NCBI RefSeq assembly: GCF_030652515.1
Contig: NZ_JAUSAR010000159.1
Coordinates: 1 to 42,039, forward strand
Length of the DNA: 42,039 nucleotides
Direction: 5' to 3'
DNA from: Aquabacterium sp.
GTDB lineage: Bacteria; Pseudomonadota; Gammaproteobacteria; Burkholderiales; Burkholderiaceae_C
This document shows positions 27,361 to 35,728 of this stretch, one piece after another. A program made the translations under genes and the position numbers. The notes below the pieces were generated by a model that did not search any database, was not told the DNA's origin, and saw only the letters and a list, made by a program, of their open reading frames with translations. Every line of letters begins with the position of its first letter. The first letter of the stretch is position 1.

Positions 27361-28944
27361 ATGAGCCAAACCCTCACCGCGCTGTTGTCCGTGTCCGACA
27401 AGACCGGCATTGTTGAATTCGCGCAAGCGCTGCACGCCCAGGGCGTCAAGCTGCTCTCCACCGGCGGCACCGCCAAGCTGCTGGCCGACAAGGGCCTGCC
27501 GGTGACCGAAGTGTCCGAGGTGACGGGCTTCCCGGAGATGCTGGATGGCCGCGTGAAGACCCTGCACCCGCGCGTGCACGGTGGCCTGTTGGCCCGCCGC
27601 GATCTGCCCGAGCACATGGCCGCCTTGAAAGAGCACGGCATCAACACCATCGACATCCTGGTGGTCAACCTTTACCCCTTCGCGCAAGCCACGGCCAAGC
27701 TTGACTGCACGCTGGAAAACGCCATCGAGAACATCGACATTGGTGGCCCCACCATGCTGCGCGCCGCCGCCAAGAACTGGCAAGACGTGGCCGTGATCAT
27801 CGACCCGGTCGACTACACGCAAGTGCTGAGCGAACTGAAGGGCGACGGCCTGACCCGCGCCACCAAGTTCATGCTGGCCAAGAAGGTGTTTGCCCACACC
27901 GCCGCCTACGACGGCATGATCACCAACTACCTGACGGCGTTGGAAGTGGGCAGCGAGTTGAAGACCGAAGCCGTGCCTGTGCGCGCTGAATACCCCGAGG
28001 TGTTCAACCTGCAACTTCAAAAGGTTCAGGGCATGCGTTACGGCGAGAACCCGCACCAGTCTGCTGCCTTCTACAAAGAGGCGCAGGCCGTTGAAGGCAC
28101 GCTGTCGCAATGGACCCAGATCCAGGGCAAGGAGCTGAGCTTCAACAACATCGCTGATGCCGATGCCGCCTGGGAATGCGTCAAGGCCTTTGAAGAGTGC
28201 GCTTGCGTGATCGTCAAGCACGCCAACCCTTGCGGCGTGGCCGTGGGTGCCACGCCTTTGGAAGCCTATCAAAAGGCCTTGAAGACCGACCCCACCAGCG
28301 CCTTCGGCGGCATCATGGCCTTCAACCGCCCCATCGATGCCGATGTGGTCGAGGCCATCAACGCCAACAAGCAGTTCGTGGAAGTGGCCATTGCCCCGGC
28401 GATCACACCCGCTGCCCGCGCTGCTTATGCGGCCAAGCAGAACGTGCGCCTGCTGGAAGTGCCCATCAGCAAGCTCAGCAACGCGCTGGATTTCAAGCGC
28501 GTGGGCGGCGGCATGTTGCTGCAATCGGCTGACAACATCGACCTGGTCGGTGAGGTGAAGGTGGTGAGCGAAGTGCAGCCCACCGCGCAACAGATGAAGG
28601 ACATGCTGTTCGCCTGGACCGTGGCCCGCTTCGTCAAGAGCAACGCCATCGTGTTCTGCAAGGATGGCATGACCATGGGCGTGGGCGCGGGCCAGATGAG
28701 TCGCCTCGATTCGGCCCGCATCGCCTCGATCAAGGCTGGCCACGCTGGTTTGACCTTGCAAGGCTCGGCCGTGGCGTCAGATGCTTTCTTCCCCTTCCGC
28801 GATGGCCTGGACGTGGTGGTGGACGCGGGTGCGACCTGCGTGATCCACCCCGGTGGCAGCATGCGTGACGACGAAGTGATCGCGGCGGCCAACGAGCGTG
28901 GCATTGCGATGGTGTTCACGGGCACGCGCCACTTCCGCCATTGA
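27361..28944 (+). CDS. purH: PurH, bifunctional AICAR transformylase/IMP cyclohydrolase
   Basis: This 527-residue enzyme performs the last two steps of de novo IMP synthesis. The N-terminal cyclohydrolase part has [15 protein letters not shown] and [10 protein letters not shown]. The C-terminal transformylase part has R-Y-G-E-N-P-H-Q, the catalytic [17 protein letters not shown] and the final [10 protein letters not shown]. Length and all motifs are normal. It ends the dusB-fis-purH operon and is followed by a strong terminator. Confidence 0.97.
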   Translation: MSQTLTALLSVSDKTGIVEFAQALHAQGVKLLSTGGTAKLLADKGLPVTEVSEVTGFPEMLDGRVKTLHPRVHGGLLARRDLPEHMAALKEHGINTIDILVVNLYPFAQATAKLDCTLENAIENIDIGGPTMLRAAAKNWQDVAVIIDPVDYTQVLSELKGDGLTRATKFMLAKKVFAHTAAYDGMITNYLTALEVGSELKTEAVPVRAEYPEVFNLQLQKVQGMRYGENPHQSAAFYKEAQAVEGTLSQWTQIQGKELSFNNIADADAAWECVKAFEECACVIVKHANPCGVAVGATPLEAYQKALKTDPTSAFGGIMAFNRPIDADVVEAINANKQFVEVAIAPAITPAARAAYAAKQNVRLLEVPISKLSNALDFKRVGGGMLLQSADNIDLVGEVKVVSEVQPTAQQMKDMLFAWTVARFVKSNAIVFCKDGMTMGVGAGQMSRLDSARIASIKAGHAGLTLQGSAVASDAFFPFRDGLDVVVDAGATCVIHPGGSMRDDEVIAAANERGIAMVFTGTRHFRH

Positions 28945-28984
28945 TGGTGATGGGTGAATCGGTCTGCGGACTGATGCGATGAGC

Positions 28985-29014
28985 AAACCGGCCTTTGTGC
29001 CGGTTTTTTCTTTT
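28985..29014 (+). terminator. intrinsic terminator of dusB-fis-purH
   Basis: An 8-bp perfect stem (AAACCGGC at 28985-28992 and GCCGGTTT at 28999-29006) with a six-base loop is followed by a T-rich tract (TTTCTTTT). It lies 40 bases after the purH stop. This is a textbook Rho-independent terminator for the plus strand. Confidence 0.9.
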
Positions 29015-29025
29015 GGGGTGCGCGA

Positions 29026-29042
29026 TATACTTCGCATGCGAA
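29026..29042 (+). promoter_or_regulatory. -10 box with overlapping palindrome before the marR gene
   Basis: A TATACT box (29026-29031) is directly joined to a perfect 12-bp palindrome TTCGCATGCGAA (29031-29042). It lies 20 bases upstream of the chosen start of the MarR-type gene. A palindrome at the promoter start region of a MarR gene is the usual arrangement for auto-repression. A good -35 box is not clear. Confidence 0.55.
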
Positions 29043-29062
29043 ATAAATTTGCAACACCCGCC

Positions 29063-29527
29063 ATGGCCCAACGCCCCCGCCTTGTCTTCTTGCTCAACAG
29101 CGCACAGCGCCGCCTACAACAGTGGATCGGCGTGCAGCAGGCCGAGGCGGCGCGTGATGGGATCACGGCACCCACGCCTGCGCAGGGTGGCGTGCTGTTC
29201 TGCCTGGCCCGTGAAGATGGTGCCACCATGGGGCAACTGGCCGAGACCCTGGACCTGGCCCCGTCGGCCGTCTCGGGCCTGGTCCAGCGCATGGAGGCTT
29301 TGGATTGGGTGGCCCGCCACCCTTGTCCGCAGGACGGGCGTACCCAGCGCGTGTGGCTGCGCCCCGCCGGGCTGGCCCAGCAGCAGCCACTGCGCGAGGC
29401 CATGGCCCGCATCAACGCCCGGCTCACCAAAGGCTTCACCGAAGCCGAGTTGCAAACCGTGGCCCGCTGGTTGACGCATGTGCAGCACCTTGACTCGACC
29501 CCTTCATCCGGATCCCACCATGACTGA
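29063..29527 (+). CDS. MarR-family transcriptional regulator
   Basis: This 154-residue protein has the winged helix of MarR proteins: T-P-A-Q-G-G-V-L-F-C-L-A, then M-G-Q-L-A-E-T-L-D-L-A-P-S-A-V-S-G-L-V-Q-R-M as the recognition helix region and H-P-C-P-Q-D-G-R-T-Q-R-V-W-L as the wing with the conserved D-G-R. I chose ATG at 29063. An in-frame ATG at 29036 would lie inside the palindrome TTCGCATGCGAA and is less likely. Its stop overlaps the start of the hydrolase gene by 8 bases, so the two are coupled and the hydrolase is a probable target. The ligand is unknown. Confidence 0.85.
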   Translation: MAQRPRLVFLLNSAQRRLQQWIGVQQAEAARDGITAPTPAQGGVLFCLAREDGATMGQLAETLDLAPSAVSGLVQRMEALDWVARHPCPQDGRTQRVWLRPAGLAQQQPLREAMARINARLTKGFTEAELQTVARWLTHVQHLDSTPSSGSHHD

Positions 29528-30407
29528 ACAAGGCCATACCAGCAAGACCGACGGCGCTGCCGAGCGCATTGAGATCACCTGCGCCGATGGTGCGCGCCTG
29601 CAGGGTCACTTCCTGCCCGCCAGTGGCGGCACGCCTGGCTTGCCGGTGCTCTTGTGCCCGGCCACCGGCGTGCGCCAGCATTTCTACCTGCGCTTTGCCA
29701 CCTGGCTGGCCGGGCAGGGCCACGACGTGCTGGTGTTCGACTACCGTGGCATTGGCCTGTCCCTGCACGGCCCCTTGCGCGCCAGCAAGGCCAGGCTGCA
29801 GGATTGGGGCCAGCTGGACCAGGTGGCCGCGCTGGATTGGCTGCTGCACCGCACGGCCTGCGAGCAGGTGCTGATGCTGGGCCACAGCGCGGGCGGCCAG
29901 ATGATCGGCTTGTTGCCCAATCACGGCAAGGTGGCACGGTTGGTGGGGGTGTCGGCCTCCACGGGTTGGTTCAGCGGCATGCGCCTGGGCTTTCGGCTCA
30001 AAGCACGCTTTGGTCTGCGGCTGGCCATGCCTTTGAGCATCCTGTTCAAAGGCTATGGCGTGTCTTCGGTGCTTGGGCTTGGAGAGAACTTGCCTGCGGG
30101 TGTTGCCCGCCAATGGGGGCAATGGTGTGCGGCGGGCGGCTATGCCACCAACGCCATCCGCCAACAGCCCGAGCGCGATTTTCACGCCCAGGTGCGCACG
30201 CCCATGACGGTGCTGCACGCGGCCGACGATGACATCGCCACGCCCGCCACCGTGGCCGATCTGCTGCGCACCTTCCCGGCGGCGCACAAGCAGGCGCTGA
30301 GCGTCAAGCCTGCACAGCATGGCTTGAAAAGCATTGGGCACATTGATTGGTTTCGGGCTTCGCACCAGGTGTTGTGGCCGGTGATTGCGGGGGCTTTGCG
30401 GGGGTGA
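29520..30407 (+). CDS. alpha/beta hydrolase
   Basis: This 295-residue protein has the alpha/beta hydrolase fold. The nucleophile elbow is G-H-S-A-G-G with S123; D-Y-R-G-I-G-L-S precedes it; the acid is probably in L-H-A-A-D-D-D-I-A-T-P and the histidine in I-G-H-I-D-W-F. It resembles the predicted-hydrolase group (COG4757-like) often annotated simply as alpha/beta fold. The substrate is unknown. No signal peptide is seen, so it is cytoplasmic. It overlaps the MarR gene by 8 bases and is probably controlled by it. The exosortase-A gene sets also include hydrolases, but nothing here identifies this one as such. Confidence 0.85.
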   Translation: MTEQGHTSKTDGAAERIEITCADGARLQGHFLPASGGTPGLPVLLCPATGVRQHFYLRFATWLAGQGHDVLVFDYRGIGLSLHGPLRASKARLQDWGQLDQVAALDWLLHRTACEQVLMLGHSAGGQMIGLLPNHGKVARLVGVSASTGWFSGMRLGFRLKARFGLRLAMPLSILFKGYGVSSVLGLGENLPAGVARQWGQWCAAGGYATNAIRQQPERDFHAQVRTPMTVLHAADDDIATPATVADLLRTFPAAHKQALSVKPAQHGLKSIGHIDWFRASHQVLWPVIAGALRG

Positions 30408-30760
30408 GGTGAGGGGGCTGGTCGCTGCTCTGGCGAGTGCTGAAATGATGCTGTATTTGCTATCGGACTTGGCATGATGCGGTTGCCTTCATAGCGAAGC
30501 CGGGTTTTTCATATGACAAATACGCTACTTTCCCGCACCGTGTTGCTGCCGATCTAAAACAGACCATCTAAACAAGGAAGGGATGTGCGGCAGAAATCTT
30601 GGACTGGTTATGCCGCAAGGCCCAGGCGGTCACTATTGGCTTGGCGCCAGCGTATCTCTCTTGAACGAAACATGACCCAGCAAATTGCGTGAACTTAGTG
30701 GCCGACCTGGAAGGGTCGCAAGGGTCATCGGCGGCATGCGTGGGAAATTGAACAAGTACG
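30408..30760. other. 353-base stretch without a recognised gene, lower GC
   Basis: Between the hydrolase gene and the convergent S41 peptidase gene I see no credible gene. The base composition falls visibly from that of the flanking genes. A 30-codon frame starting near 30582 after AAGGAAGGG and a second short frame reading A-E-I-L-D-W-L-C-R-K-A-Q look like random or decayed sequence. No clear terminator was found for either flanking gene; a CTTC/GAAG hairpin near 30490 followed by GGGTTTTTC is too short to count on. Confidence 0.5.
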
Positions 30761-31957
30761 TCAATGGGCGAGGGTCTTCTTCAAGATCAACAAAGCTTCG
30801 TCAGCAGCAGCCATCTGGCTCGTGTCAGGCGGAAGAACCACATCCGGCTGTATCCCCGCTTCATAGGACTTATCGTTGGGCGCATAAATTAACCCCGAAG
30901 TGATTCTCAAAGCGCCGTATCCCGGCAATGGCCGAAGCGTTTGGATCTTTGCTCTCCCAAAGGTCTGATGGCCGATGATCTTGGCGCGCGCGTGCTGTTG
31001 GAGGGCGCCAGCGACAACTTCAGCACCGGATGCCGTTCCTGCGTCCACAAGTACAACCAGCGGGATAGATCTGATCGCCCCGGGAAGGTCTCGTAAAGGA
31101 TCCGCCTCCTGGCTGCGCAGATAGAACTGTGGACGCGCAAAATAAACGGCCTTCGCATCATTGGATTGCCCCATGGTCTTCGCGACGACTTTATCGGGCG
31201 GCAAAAAGAGAGCAGCCAATCCAATGGCATGTTGAAGCAGTCCCCCAGGGTTATGCTGGAGGTCCAGCACCAGCCCTTTGAATGGTCGGGTATTCCATTC
31301 CTGTTGAAGATGACGCGCAACCATAGTGAGCGCGTCTGTCCGCAACGCAGTGACTTTGAGAAGCAAGATGTCCTCATGAAGCCTTCGTGTGCTTACGCTG
31401 GAAACGCTGATTTTTCCGCGTTCGACTTCAAGGGTGAGCAATCTCTTCGCGTCTCCCCTTGAGACAGAAATACGTACTTTGCTCCCAATAGGCCCACGGA
31501 GCAAATCCAAGGCTTTCGCTACCGACTTGCCGACAACGATTTCTTCGTTGATCGACACGATCCTGTCTTTTGGCAAAAGGCCTGCGAGATCGGCGGGTCC
31601 GCCGACGATGGGGCTGATGATCATCAAAGCATCGCCCCTTGATGCGAGCTCCAATCCAACCGCGCCTTCTGAGCGACCTGAGGTGTAGTTCTCATACTCC
31701 GCTTGGGAGTAATACTCATTGTCTTCATCTGCTGCCTTCGCCATTCCGTTCAAGGCGCCGCGTGCCAACTCTTCCAGCGTCACGGGTTGCGCAGCGGTCT
31801 CCTGAACAGTCATAAGCGCCGCATACAGGAGGCGCAGCTCCTTTGGTATGGGTCTGGCAGGCTGTTCGCCTGACTCATCTGCGCCAATGGCGTGAGCGGG
31901 AAGCAAAATCCCCATGACGGACAGCGCGACAGCAAAGACATTCGTCAGACTCTTCAT
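30761..31957 (-). CDS. secreted S41-family (CtpA-like) peptidase homologue, catalytic lysine replaced
   Basis: This 398-residue protein has a signal peptide (about 1-23, P-A-H-A), a PDZ domain near 98-170 (G-A-V-G-L-E-L, I-S-P-I-V-G-G-P-A-D-L-A-G-L-L) and an S41 peptidase domain. L-D-L-Q-H-N-P-G-G-L-L and G-T-A-S-G-A-E are in place, with S310 where the nucleophile sits. The general-base lysine of F-G-K-G-x-x-Q is R335 in T-F-G-R-A-K-I-Q, although K337 and Q339 are kept. The protein may therefore be inactive or use another base. Base composition is lower than in neighbours (about half G+C in a hand-counted line), a sign of transfer. ATG at 31955-31957; the GTG two codons earlier is the alternative. 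Family members cut exported proteins at their C-termini. Confidence 0.82.
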   Translation of the reverse strand: MKSLTNVFAVALSVMGILLPAHAIGADESGEQPARPIPKELRLLYAALMTVQETAAQPVTLEELARGALNGMAKAADEDNEYYSQAEYENYTSGRSEGAVGLELASRGDALMIISPIVGGPADLAGLLPKDRIVSINEEIVVGKSVAKALDLLRGPIGSKVRISVSRGDAKRLLTLEVERGKISVSSVSTRRLHEDILLLKVTALRTDALTMVARHLQQEWNTRPFKGLVLDLQHNPGGLLQHAIGLAALFLPPDKVVAKTMGQSNDAKAVYFARPQFYLRSQEADPLRDLPGAIRSIPLVVLVDAGTASGAEVVAGALQQHARAKIIGHQTFGRAKIQTLRPLPGYGALRITSGLIYAPNDKSYEAGIQPDVVLPPDTSQMAAADEALLILKKTLAH

Positions 31958-32027
31958 TTGCACTTTCTTTGACGATGGCGCTCGAACATTATCATGTCGG
32001 TGGCCGCCGACACCTGACCGCTACCCC

Positions 32028-33194
32028 TCAAACCCGGTCAGTGTGAACCTCGCTCAGTGTCCAGTCCGGCCGCGATGCGACCAAAGCCTTGAAGCCTTCA
32101 TCCCGGCACGTCCAACCCAGCGTCTCAAACTGATGAGCCTGCTGCCGAAAGCCCGCGCGACGCAACTCACGCTCCACATCCTGGCGGTACGAGGTCATGG
32201 TCACGTACTCGACCTGATGGCGCCAGGCTTCTTCCAGCACGGTCCACAACAACACCCGCAAGGCTGGCAGGCCGCTGGGCAATCGCACCACCAGGTCCAC
32301 GATGGTCAGTGCCTGGCGCCCGTCGTCCAGTGGCGTTAACTGCGTGGCCATGTAGCCAAGCAGGCGGCCTTTTGACCAAGCCCCCCACACCTGCGATGCG
32401 CCACGTGGGTTGTCCAACAGGCGCCAGTTCAGCTGCGCCGGGGTGCGTTCAGCATGCACCACATCGTTGGCCTCCAGCTGGGCATTCAGCTCATTCAAAG
32501 CATCGTCCAGGCGAGCCCATGGCTTGACCTGGATGGACGATGGCAACCAGGGCGCCAGCAGCAGCGCGCGGCCCAGCCGCATCATCGTTTCCAGGCCCAT
32601 CGCCATCAGGTGCGGCAAGCCCGGCACCGGCAGCCGCTTGCGCAGGAAGTGGCCCAGTTTGACGGGGTGCACAAAGCTGCGCCGATTAGGCAGGGTGTCG
32701 AACAAGCGGCTGACCATGCCGATGGAATTGGCGTTGGCCCCGATGGCCAGTGTGGCCGTGGTCCGTTCCTGGATCGCCAGGTTCATCCACACGCCCAGGC
32801 CCACGCTGTCCAGCTCGGGCTGGATCATGATGTCCATCAGGGACAAGGCCGGGCAGGCTTGGCCGTCGCAGCGCAGCACCAGGTCTTGCGTGCCGACCAT
32901 GCCCAGCAACTCGCCTTGGCGCACCAGCACCCAGCATTCGCCGCCCCCGGCTTGCGGTCGACCCAACCGATAACGCCAGGCCAGGTAGGCCTGGTCGTCC
33001 CAGGTGATGTCGCCCCCGAGCACGCGGGTGCGCAAGGCCAGCAGGGCGGGCAGATCGGCCCAAACGGCGGGGCGGAAGCTGGCCGCCAGGTCTGGCACGC
33101 TCATGCCCAGGGCGCGCGCCACCAGGCGGCTGGTCTGCGCCAGTGAAAGGCGAGGGTGGCTGGTCACTGGTGCGTCAACCGGCCAGCGCGCCAT
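32028..33194 (-). CDS. tandem GNAT-like acyltransferase
   Basis: This 388-residue protein is the last gene of the operon starting with asnB. The first half (residues 40-170) has a GNAT-like arrangement: F-R-P-A-V-W-A-D-L-P-A-L-L-A-L-R, W-R-Y-R-L-G, G-E-L-L-G-M-V-G-T-Q-D and A-L-S-L-M-D-I-M-I-Q-P. The second half repeats similar features (L-N-W-R-L-L-D-N-P, K-G-R-L-L-G-Y-M-A-T, L-T-I-V-D-L-V-V). This tandem layout recalls GNAT/FemAB-type transferases. It probably moves an acyl group from an acyl carrier protein or CoA to an amine; the adjoining carrier-protein gene supports this. Start uncertain: ATG at 33192-33194 overlaps the carrier gene by 20 bases; GTG at 33165-33167 or ATG at 33102-33104 are alternatives. 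Confidence 0.65.
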   Translation of the reverse strand: MARWPVDAPVTSHPRLSLAQTSRLVARALGMSVPDLAASFRPAVWADLPALLALRTRVLGGDITWDDQAYLAWRYRLGRPQAGGGECWVLVRQGELLGMVGTQDLVLRCDGQACPALSLMDIMIQPELDSVGLGVWMNLAIQERTTATLAIGANANSIGMVSRLFDTLPNRRSFVHPVKLGHFLRKRLPVPGLPHLMAMGLETMMRLGRALLLAPWLPSSIQVKPWARLDDALNELNAQLEANDVVHAERTPAQLNWRLLDNPRGASQVWGAWSKGRLLGYMATQLTPLDDGRQALTIVDLVVRLPSGLPALRVLLWTVLEEAWRHQVEYVTMTSYRQDVERELRRAGFRQQAHQFETLGWTCRDEGFKALVASRPDWTLSEVHTDRV

Positions 33195-33423
33195 GCTTGG
33201 CCAGGAAGGCCAGCACGTCGCTCACGTGTTTCATGGTGCGTGATTCGTCGGCGCTCAGCTCGATCTGAAAGCGTTCGTCGATTTCGGCGATCAGCATCAG
33301 GGCGCCCATCGAGTCCCAGCCGGGGATGCTTTCCCGGGACAGCTCGGGGGTCAGGCGCTCGACCGGTTCCATGAAGCACTCGGACATCATGGCCATGGCT
33401 TCGGCAGCAGTGATCGGGATCAA
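33175..33423 (-). CDS. acyl carrier protein (second of the operon)
   Basis: This 82-residue protein is an acyl carrier protein. The phosphopantetheine attachment motif is G-W-D-S-M-G with S38. The fold-typical helix 2 follows (A-L-M-L-I-A-E-I-D-E-R-F), and the sequence is acidic. It is distinct from the other carrier protein in the operon (D-S-T at S39) and is probably loaded by a different enzyme. It starts 5 bases after the FabH-like gene ends and overlaps the GNAT-like gene, so it likely delivers an acyl group to that protein. Confidence 0.88.
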   Translation of the reverse strand: MIPITAAEAMAMMSECFMEPVERLTPELSRESIPGWDSMGALMLIAEIDERFQIELSADESRTMKHVSDVLAFLAKHGALAG

Positions 33424-33428
33424 AACAT

Positions 33429-34457
33429 TTACTCCTGGTAGGTGTGGTGCAGCAGCGGCGTGCTGTGGTCCAGCGTCATGATGGCCGCGCCCCAGGACAG
33501 GCCCACGCCATAGCCCAGCAACATCAAGCGCATGGGCTGGTCGCCGCGTTGCGCCAGGGTTCGGGTCATGGTCAAGGGCACCGAGGGGCCGCCGCAGTTG
33601 CCCATGTCTTCAAGGATGAAGGGCACGCGGTCTTCGGGGAGCTCGCACTTCTTGACCAGGTGCTTCATGATGAAGCGGTTGGATTGGTGGAAGATGAAGG
33701 CGTCGATGTCGGGAACGGCCAGGCCGGCGTAGGCCAGCGTGTCCTGGATCATGGCGGGCACGCGCTTGATGGTGAAGTTGAAGATGCTGGCGCCGTCCAT
33801 GTGCAGGCGCAGGTCGCGTGGATCGACGGGCGTTGGATCGCGGAAGGCTCCGCCCCGGATGATCAGGCCCTCGGCACCGCTGCCATCGGTGAACAGGCCG
33901 AACCAGGCTTCGTCTTGTGCGTCACCTGTGTGCTCCAGCGCCGTGGCCGAGCCCGAGTCGCCGAACAGCAAGGTGGTGGCGTGGTCGCCGGGATCGACAA
34001 AGCGGCTGGGCGTTTCGCCATGCAGCACCAGGATGCGCTGGTGGCCGCCACCGCTGAGCATGGCGGCGCCCAGGTACAGGCCATAGGGGTAGCCTGAGCA
34101 GCCCAAGCCCACGTCGAAGGTGGCGCAGTGCACGCCCAGGCCCAGCCGTGCATGCACGATGCAGCTTGACGAGGGCAGGAAGTAGTCGGGCGACTGGGTG
34201 ACCATGATCAGGCCGGTGACTGACTCGGGCGCCCAGCCCAGTTGATCGAGCAGGCGCTGGGCGGCGGCGGTGCACAGGTCGACCGAGGTGATGTCGGGGC
34301 CTGCGACCTGCCGAAAGCGCACGCCCGCCATGGAGACGACCTTGCGGACTTCAACGGCGCCGAAGTCTTTGCCCGCTTCCAGGTTGTCCACGGTGTGCGG
34401 CGGCACGCAGGTGCTGATGCCCGCCACCTTGAAACCACGCAGGTGGGAGAAGCTCAC
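33429..34457 (-). CDS. FabH-like 3-oxoacyl-ACP synthase III
   Basis: This 342-residue protein has the ketoacyl synthase III fold with the full catalytic triad: C120 in V-G-L-G-C-S-G-Y, H257 in F-I-F-H-Q-S-N-R-F and N287 in M-G-N-C-G-G-P-S. FabH-type enzymes condense an acyl-CoA with malonyl-ACP; relatives in secondary pathways make short acyl groups or transfer acyl chains. The start is GTG at 34455-34457, which overlaps the NadE-like stop as GTGA; no ATG gives the expected N-terminus. It sits between a NadE-like gene and a carrier protein, which argues for a dedicated pathway, not the housekeeping FabH. Similar FabH-ACP-acyltransferase sets make N-acyl groups of amino sugars in some surface glycans. 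Confidence 0.88.
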   Translation of the reverse strand: MSFSHLRGFKVAGISTCVPPHTVDNLEAGKDFGAVEVRKVVSMAGVRFRQVAGPDITSVDLCTAAAQRLLDQLGWAPESVTGLIMVTQSPDYFLPSSSCIVHARLGLGVHCATFDVGLGCSGYPYGLYLGAAMLSGGGHQRILVLHGETPSRFVDPGDHATTLLFGDSGSATALEHTGDAQDEAWFGLFTDGSGAEGLIIRGGAFRDPTPVDPRDLRLHMDGASIFNFTIKRVPAMIQDTLAYAGLAVPDIDAFIFHQSNRFIMKHLVKKCELPEDRVPFILEDMGNCGGPSVPLTMTRTLAQRGDQPMRLMLLGYGVGLSWGAAIMTLDHSTPLLHHTYQE

Positions 34458-35437
34458 TCGGACACCTCCCCGATGGGTTCGACCAGCGCGGGGCGGGCGT
34501 GCAGGTAGGCCGCGGCGCGGCGCTTGGCCTCGATGTCGGTGTACAGGTGCGTGGCCTGGGCCTCGCTCAGGCCCAAAGCCTGGGCCAGGTCGGTGGCGGG
34601 GCGCTGGTGGTTGTGGGCCCACAGCGCCAGGTCCATCTGCGGGTAAGGCAAGGCGAAGTAGAACTCGTCTTGCCCTTGCTGCAGGCTGTAGGTGTCGGTG
34701 GTGGGCACGGCCGAGCAAACGGCCTCGGGCAGGCCGAGGTGGCGCGCCATGGCGTACACCTGCGTCTTGTACAGGTGGGCGATGGGCTTGATGTCGGCCG
34801 CGCCATCGCCGTTCTTGACGAAGAAGCCCTGGTCGTATTCCAGGCGGTTGGGCGTGCCGATCACGGCGTAGTTCAAGCGGTCGGCGTGGAAGTACTCCAT
34901 CGTCTTGCGGATGCGCTGCTTGTGGTTGGTGGCGGCCACGATCTGCAGGTACTCGCGCAAGGGCAGGCGCTCTTCGTGCATCTGGCCATCGGGCGATTGC
35001 ACCACCAGCTTGAAGAAGTTGATGCGCCCTTCCACCCCGCCACCAATCACGATCTTGCTTTTCCAGGCATCGTTGTAGCCCGGGAAGACGGCCCGCATGG
35101 CCTCGTCGCGCCAGCGGTAGCAGCCAATGGCCTCGACCGTGGGGCCGATGTTTTCCAGCACATGTTCGATGCCCAGGTGCTCGGCCACCATGCGGCCTTT
35201 GTCGGTGCTGCCGCTGCTGGAGTCGCGCTCGGGCATCAACAGGCCGAACACTTTCTTGGGCCCCAGGGCGTGCACTGCCAAGGCGGCACAGGCCGAGCTG
35301 TCGATGCCGCCCGACAAGCCCAGCACCACGCCACGCTTGTGGAAGCGGCGCACGGATTCGACCATGTGGCGCGCGATGCGGTCGGCCTCGGCGGCCAGGT
35401 CGATGTTCAGGACGGCGGGCGTCAGGGGCGCGTTCAT
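34454..35437 (-). CDS. NadE-like, ammonia-type NAD+ synthetase homologue
   Basis: This 327-residue protein belongs to the N-type ATP-pyrophosphatase family of NAD synthetases. The P-loop is L-G-L-S-G-G-I-D-S-S at residues 39-48. Other family features are G-T-P-N-R-L-E-Y-D-Q-G-F-F-V-K-N-G-D-G-A-A-D with I-K-P-I-A-H-L-Y-K-T-Q-V-Y, which matches NadE. It lacks an N-terminal glutaminase (nitrilase) domain, so it would use free ammonia. It lies in an operon with an AsnB-type amidotransferase, a ligase and carrier proteins, so a job in amidating another substrate is likely, though NAD synthesis is possible. It starts 2 bases after the first carrier protein and overlaps the FabH-like gene. Confidence 0.85.
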   Translation of the reverse strand: MNAPLTPAVLNIDLAAEADRIARHMVESVRRFHKRGVVLGLSGGIDSSACAALAVHALGPKKVFGLLMPERDSSSGSTDKGRMVAEHLGIEHVLENIGPTVEAIGCYRWRDEAMRAVFPGYNDAWKSKIVIGGGVEGRINFFKLVVQSPDGQMHEERLPLREYLQIVAATNHKQRIRKTMEYFHADRLNYAVIGTPNRLEYDQGFFVKNGDGAADIKPIAHLYKTQVYAMARHLGLPEAVCSAVPTTDTYSLQQGQDEFYFALPYPQMDLALWAHNHQRPATDLAQALGLSEAQATHLYTDIEAKRRAAAYLHARPALVEPIGEVSE

Positions 35438-35439
35438 GC

Positions 35440-35691
35440 TCAGGCTGCCTTCTTGCGGTTGACGTAGGCCTCGATGGCGTCCAGGCTGTCCAGGTTGTCG
35501 GGGAGCATGTCCTCGTCGGGCACCTTCAGGCCAAAGGTGTCTTCGATGAAGACGATCAGCTCCAGGAAGCCGGTGGAATCGACGATGTGCAGCTCCAGGA
35601 AAGAGTCGGCATCACTGAAGTTGGCGCCTTCGGATCCCAGGATGAAGTTGTCGAGGATGTACTGGCGAACCTGTTGTTTGATGTTGGGCAT
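35440..35691 (-). CDS. acyl carrier protein (first of the operon)
   Basis: This 83-residue acidic protein has a carrier-protein fold. The likely phosphopantetheine site is S39 in H-I-V-D-S-T-G-F-L-E-L-I-V, followed by F-I-E-D-T-F-G-L-K-V-P-D-E-D-M, a pattern common to acyl carriers of amidotransferase/ligase clusters. It lies 37 bases after the ligase gene, its probable loading enzyme, and 2 bases before the NadE-like gene. ATG at 35689-35691. Confidence 0.88.
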   Translation of the reverse strand: MPNIKQQVRQYILDNFILGSEGANFSDADSFLELHIVDSTGFLELIVFIEDTFGLKVPDEDMLPDNLDSLDAIEAYVNRKKAA

Positions 35692-35728
35692 GGTGCTGGG
35701 ATCGGTTAAGAAAATGAGAGGCGGCTGT

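Noticed and set aside
26887..28761. A 624-codon minus-strand frame opposite purH
   Set aside because: purH is complete and unambiguous on the plus strand; the frame is an antisense artefact.
28979..29062. Earlier start codons for the MarR gene
   Set aside because: They lie within the purH terminator or the palindrome and would give an N-terminus not typical of the family.
30582..30684. A 30-codon frame preceded by AAGGAAGGG
   Set aside because: Too short and unrecognised; composition of the surrounding sequence suggests decay or chance.
31995..32012. TGTCGG/CCGACA hairpin as terminator of the seven-gene operon
   Set aside because: The stem is only six base pairs and no T-run follows on the minus strand.
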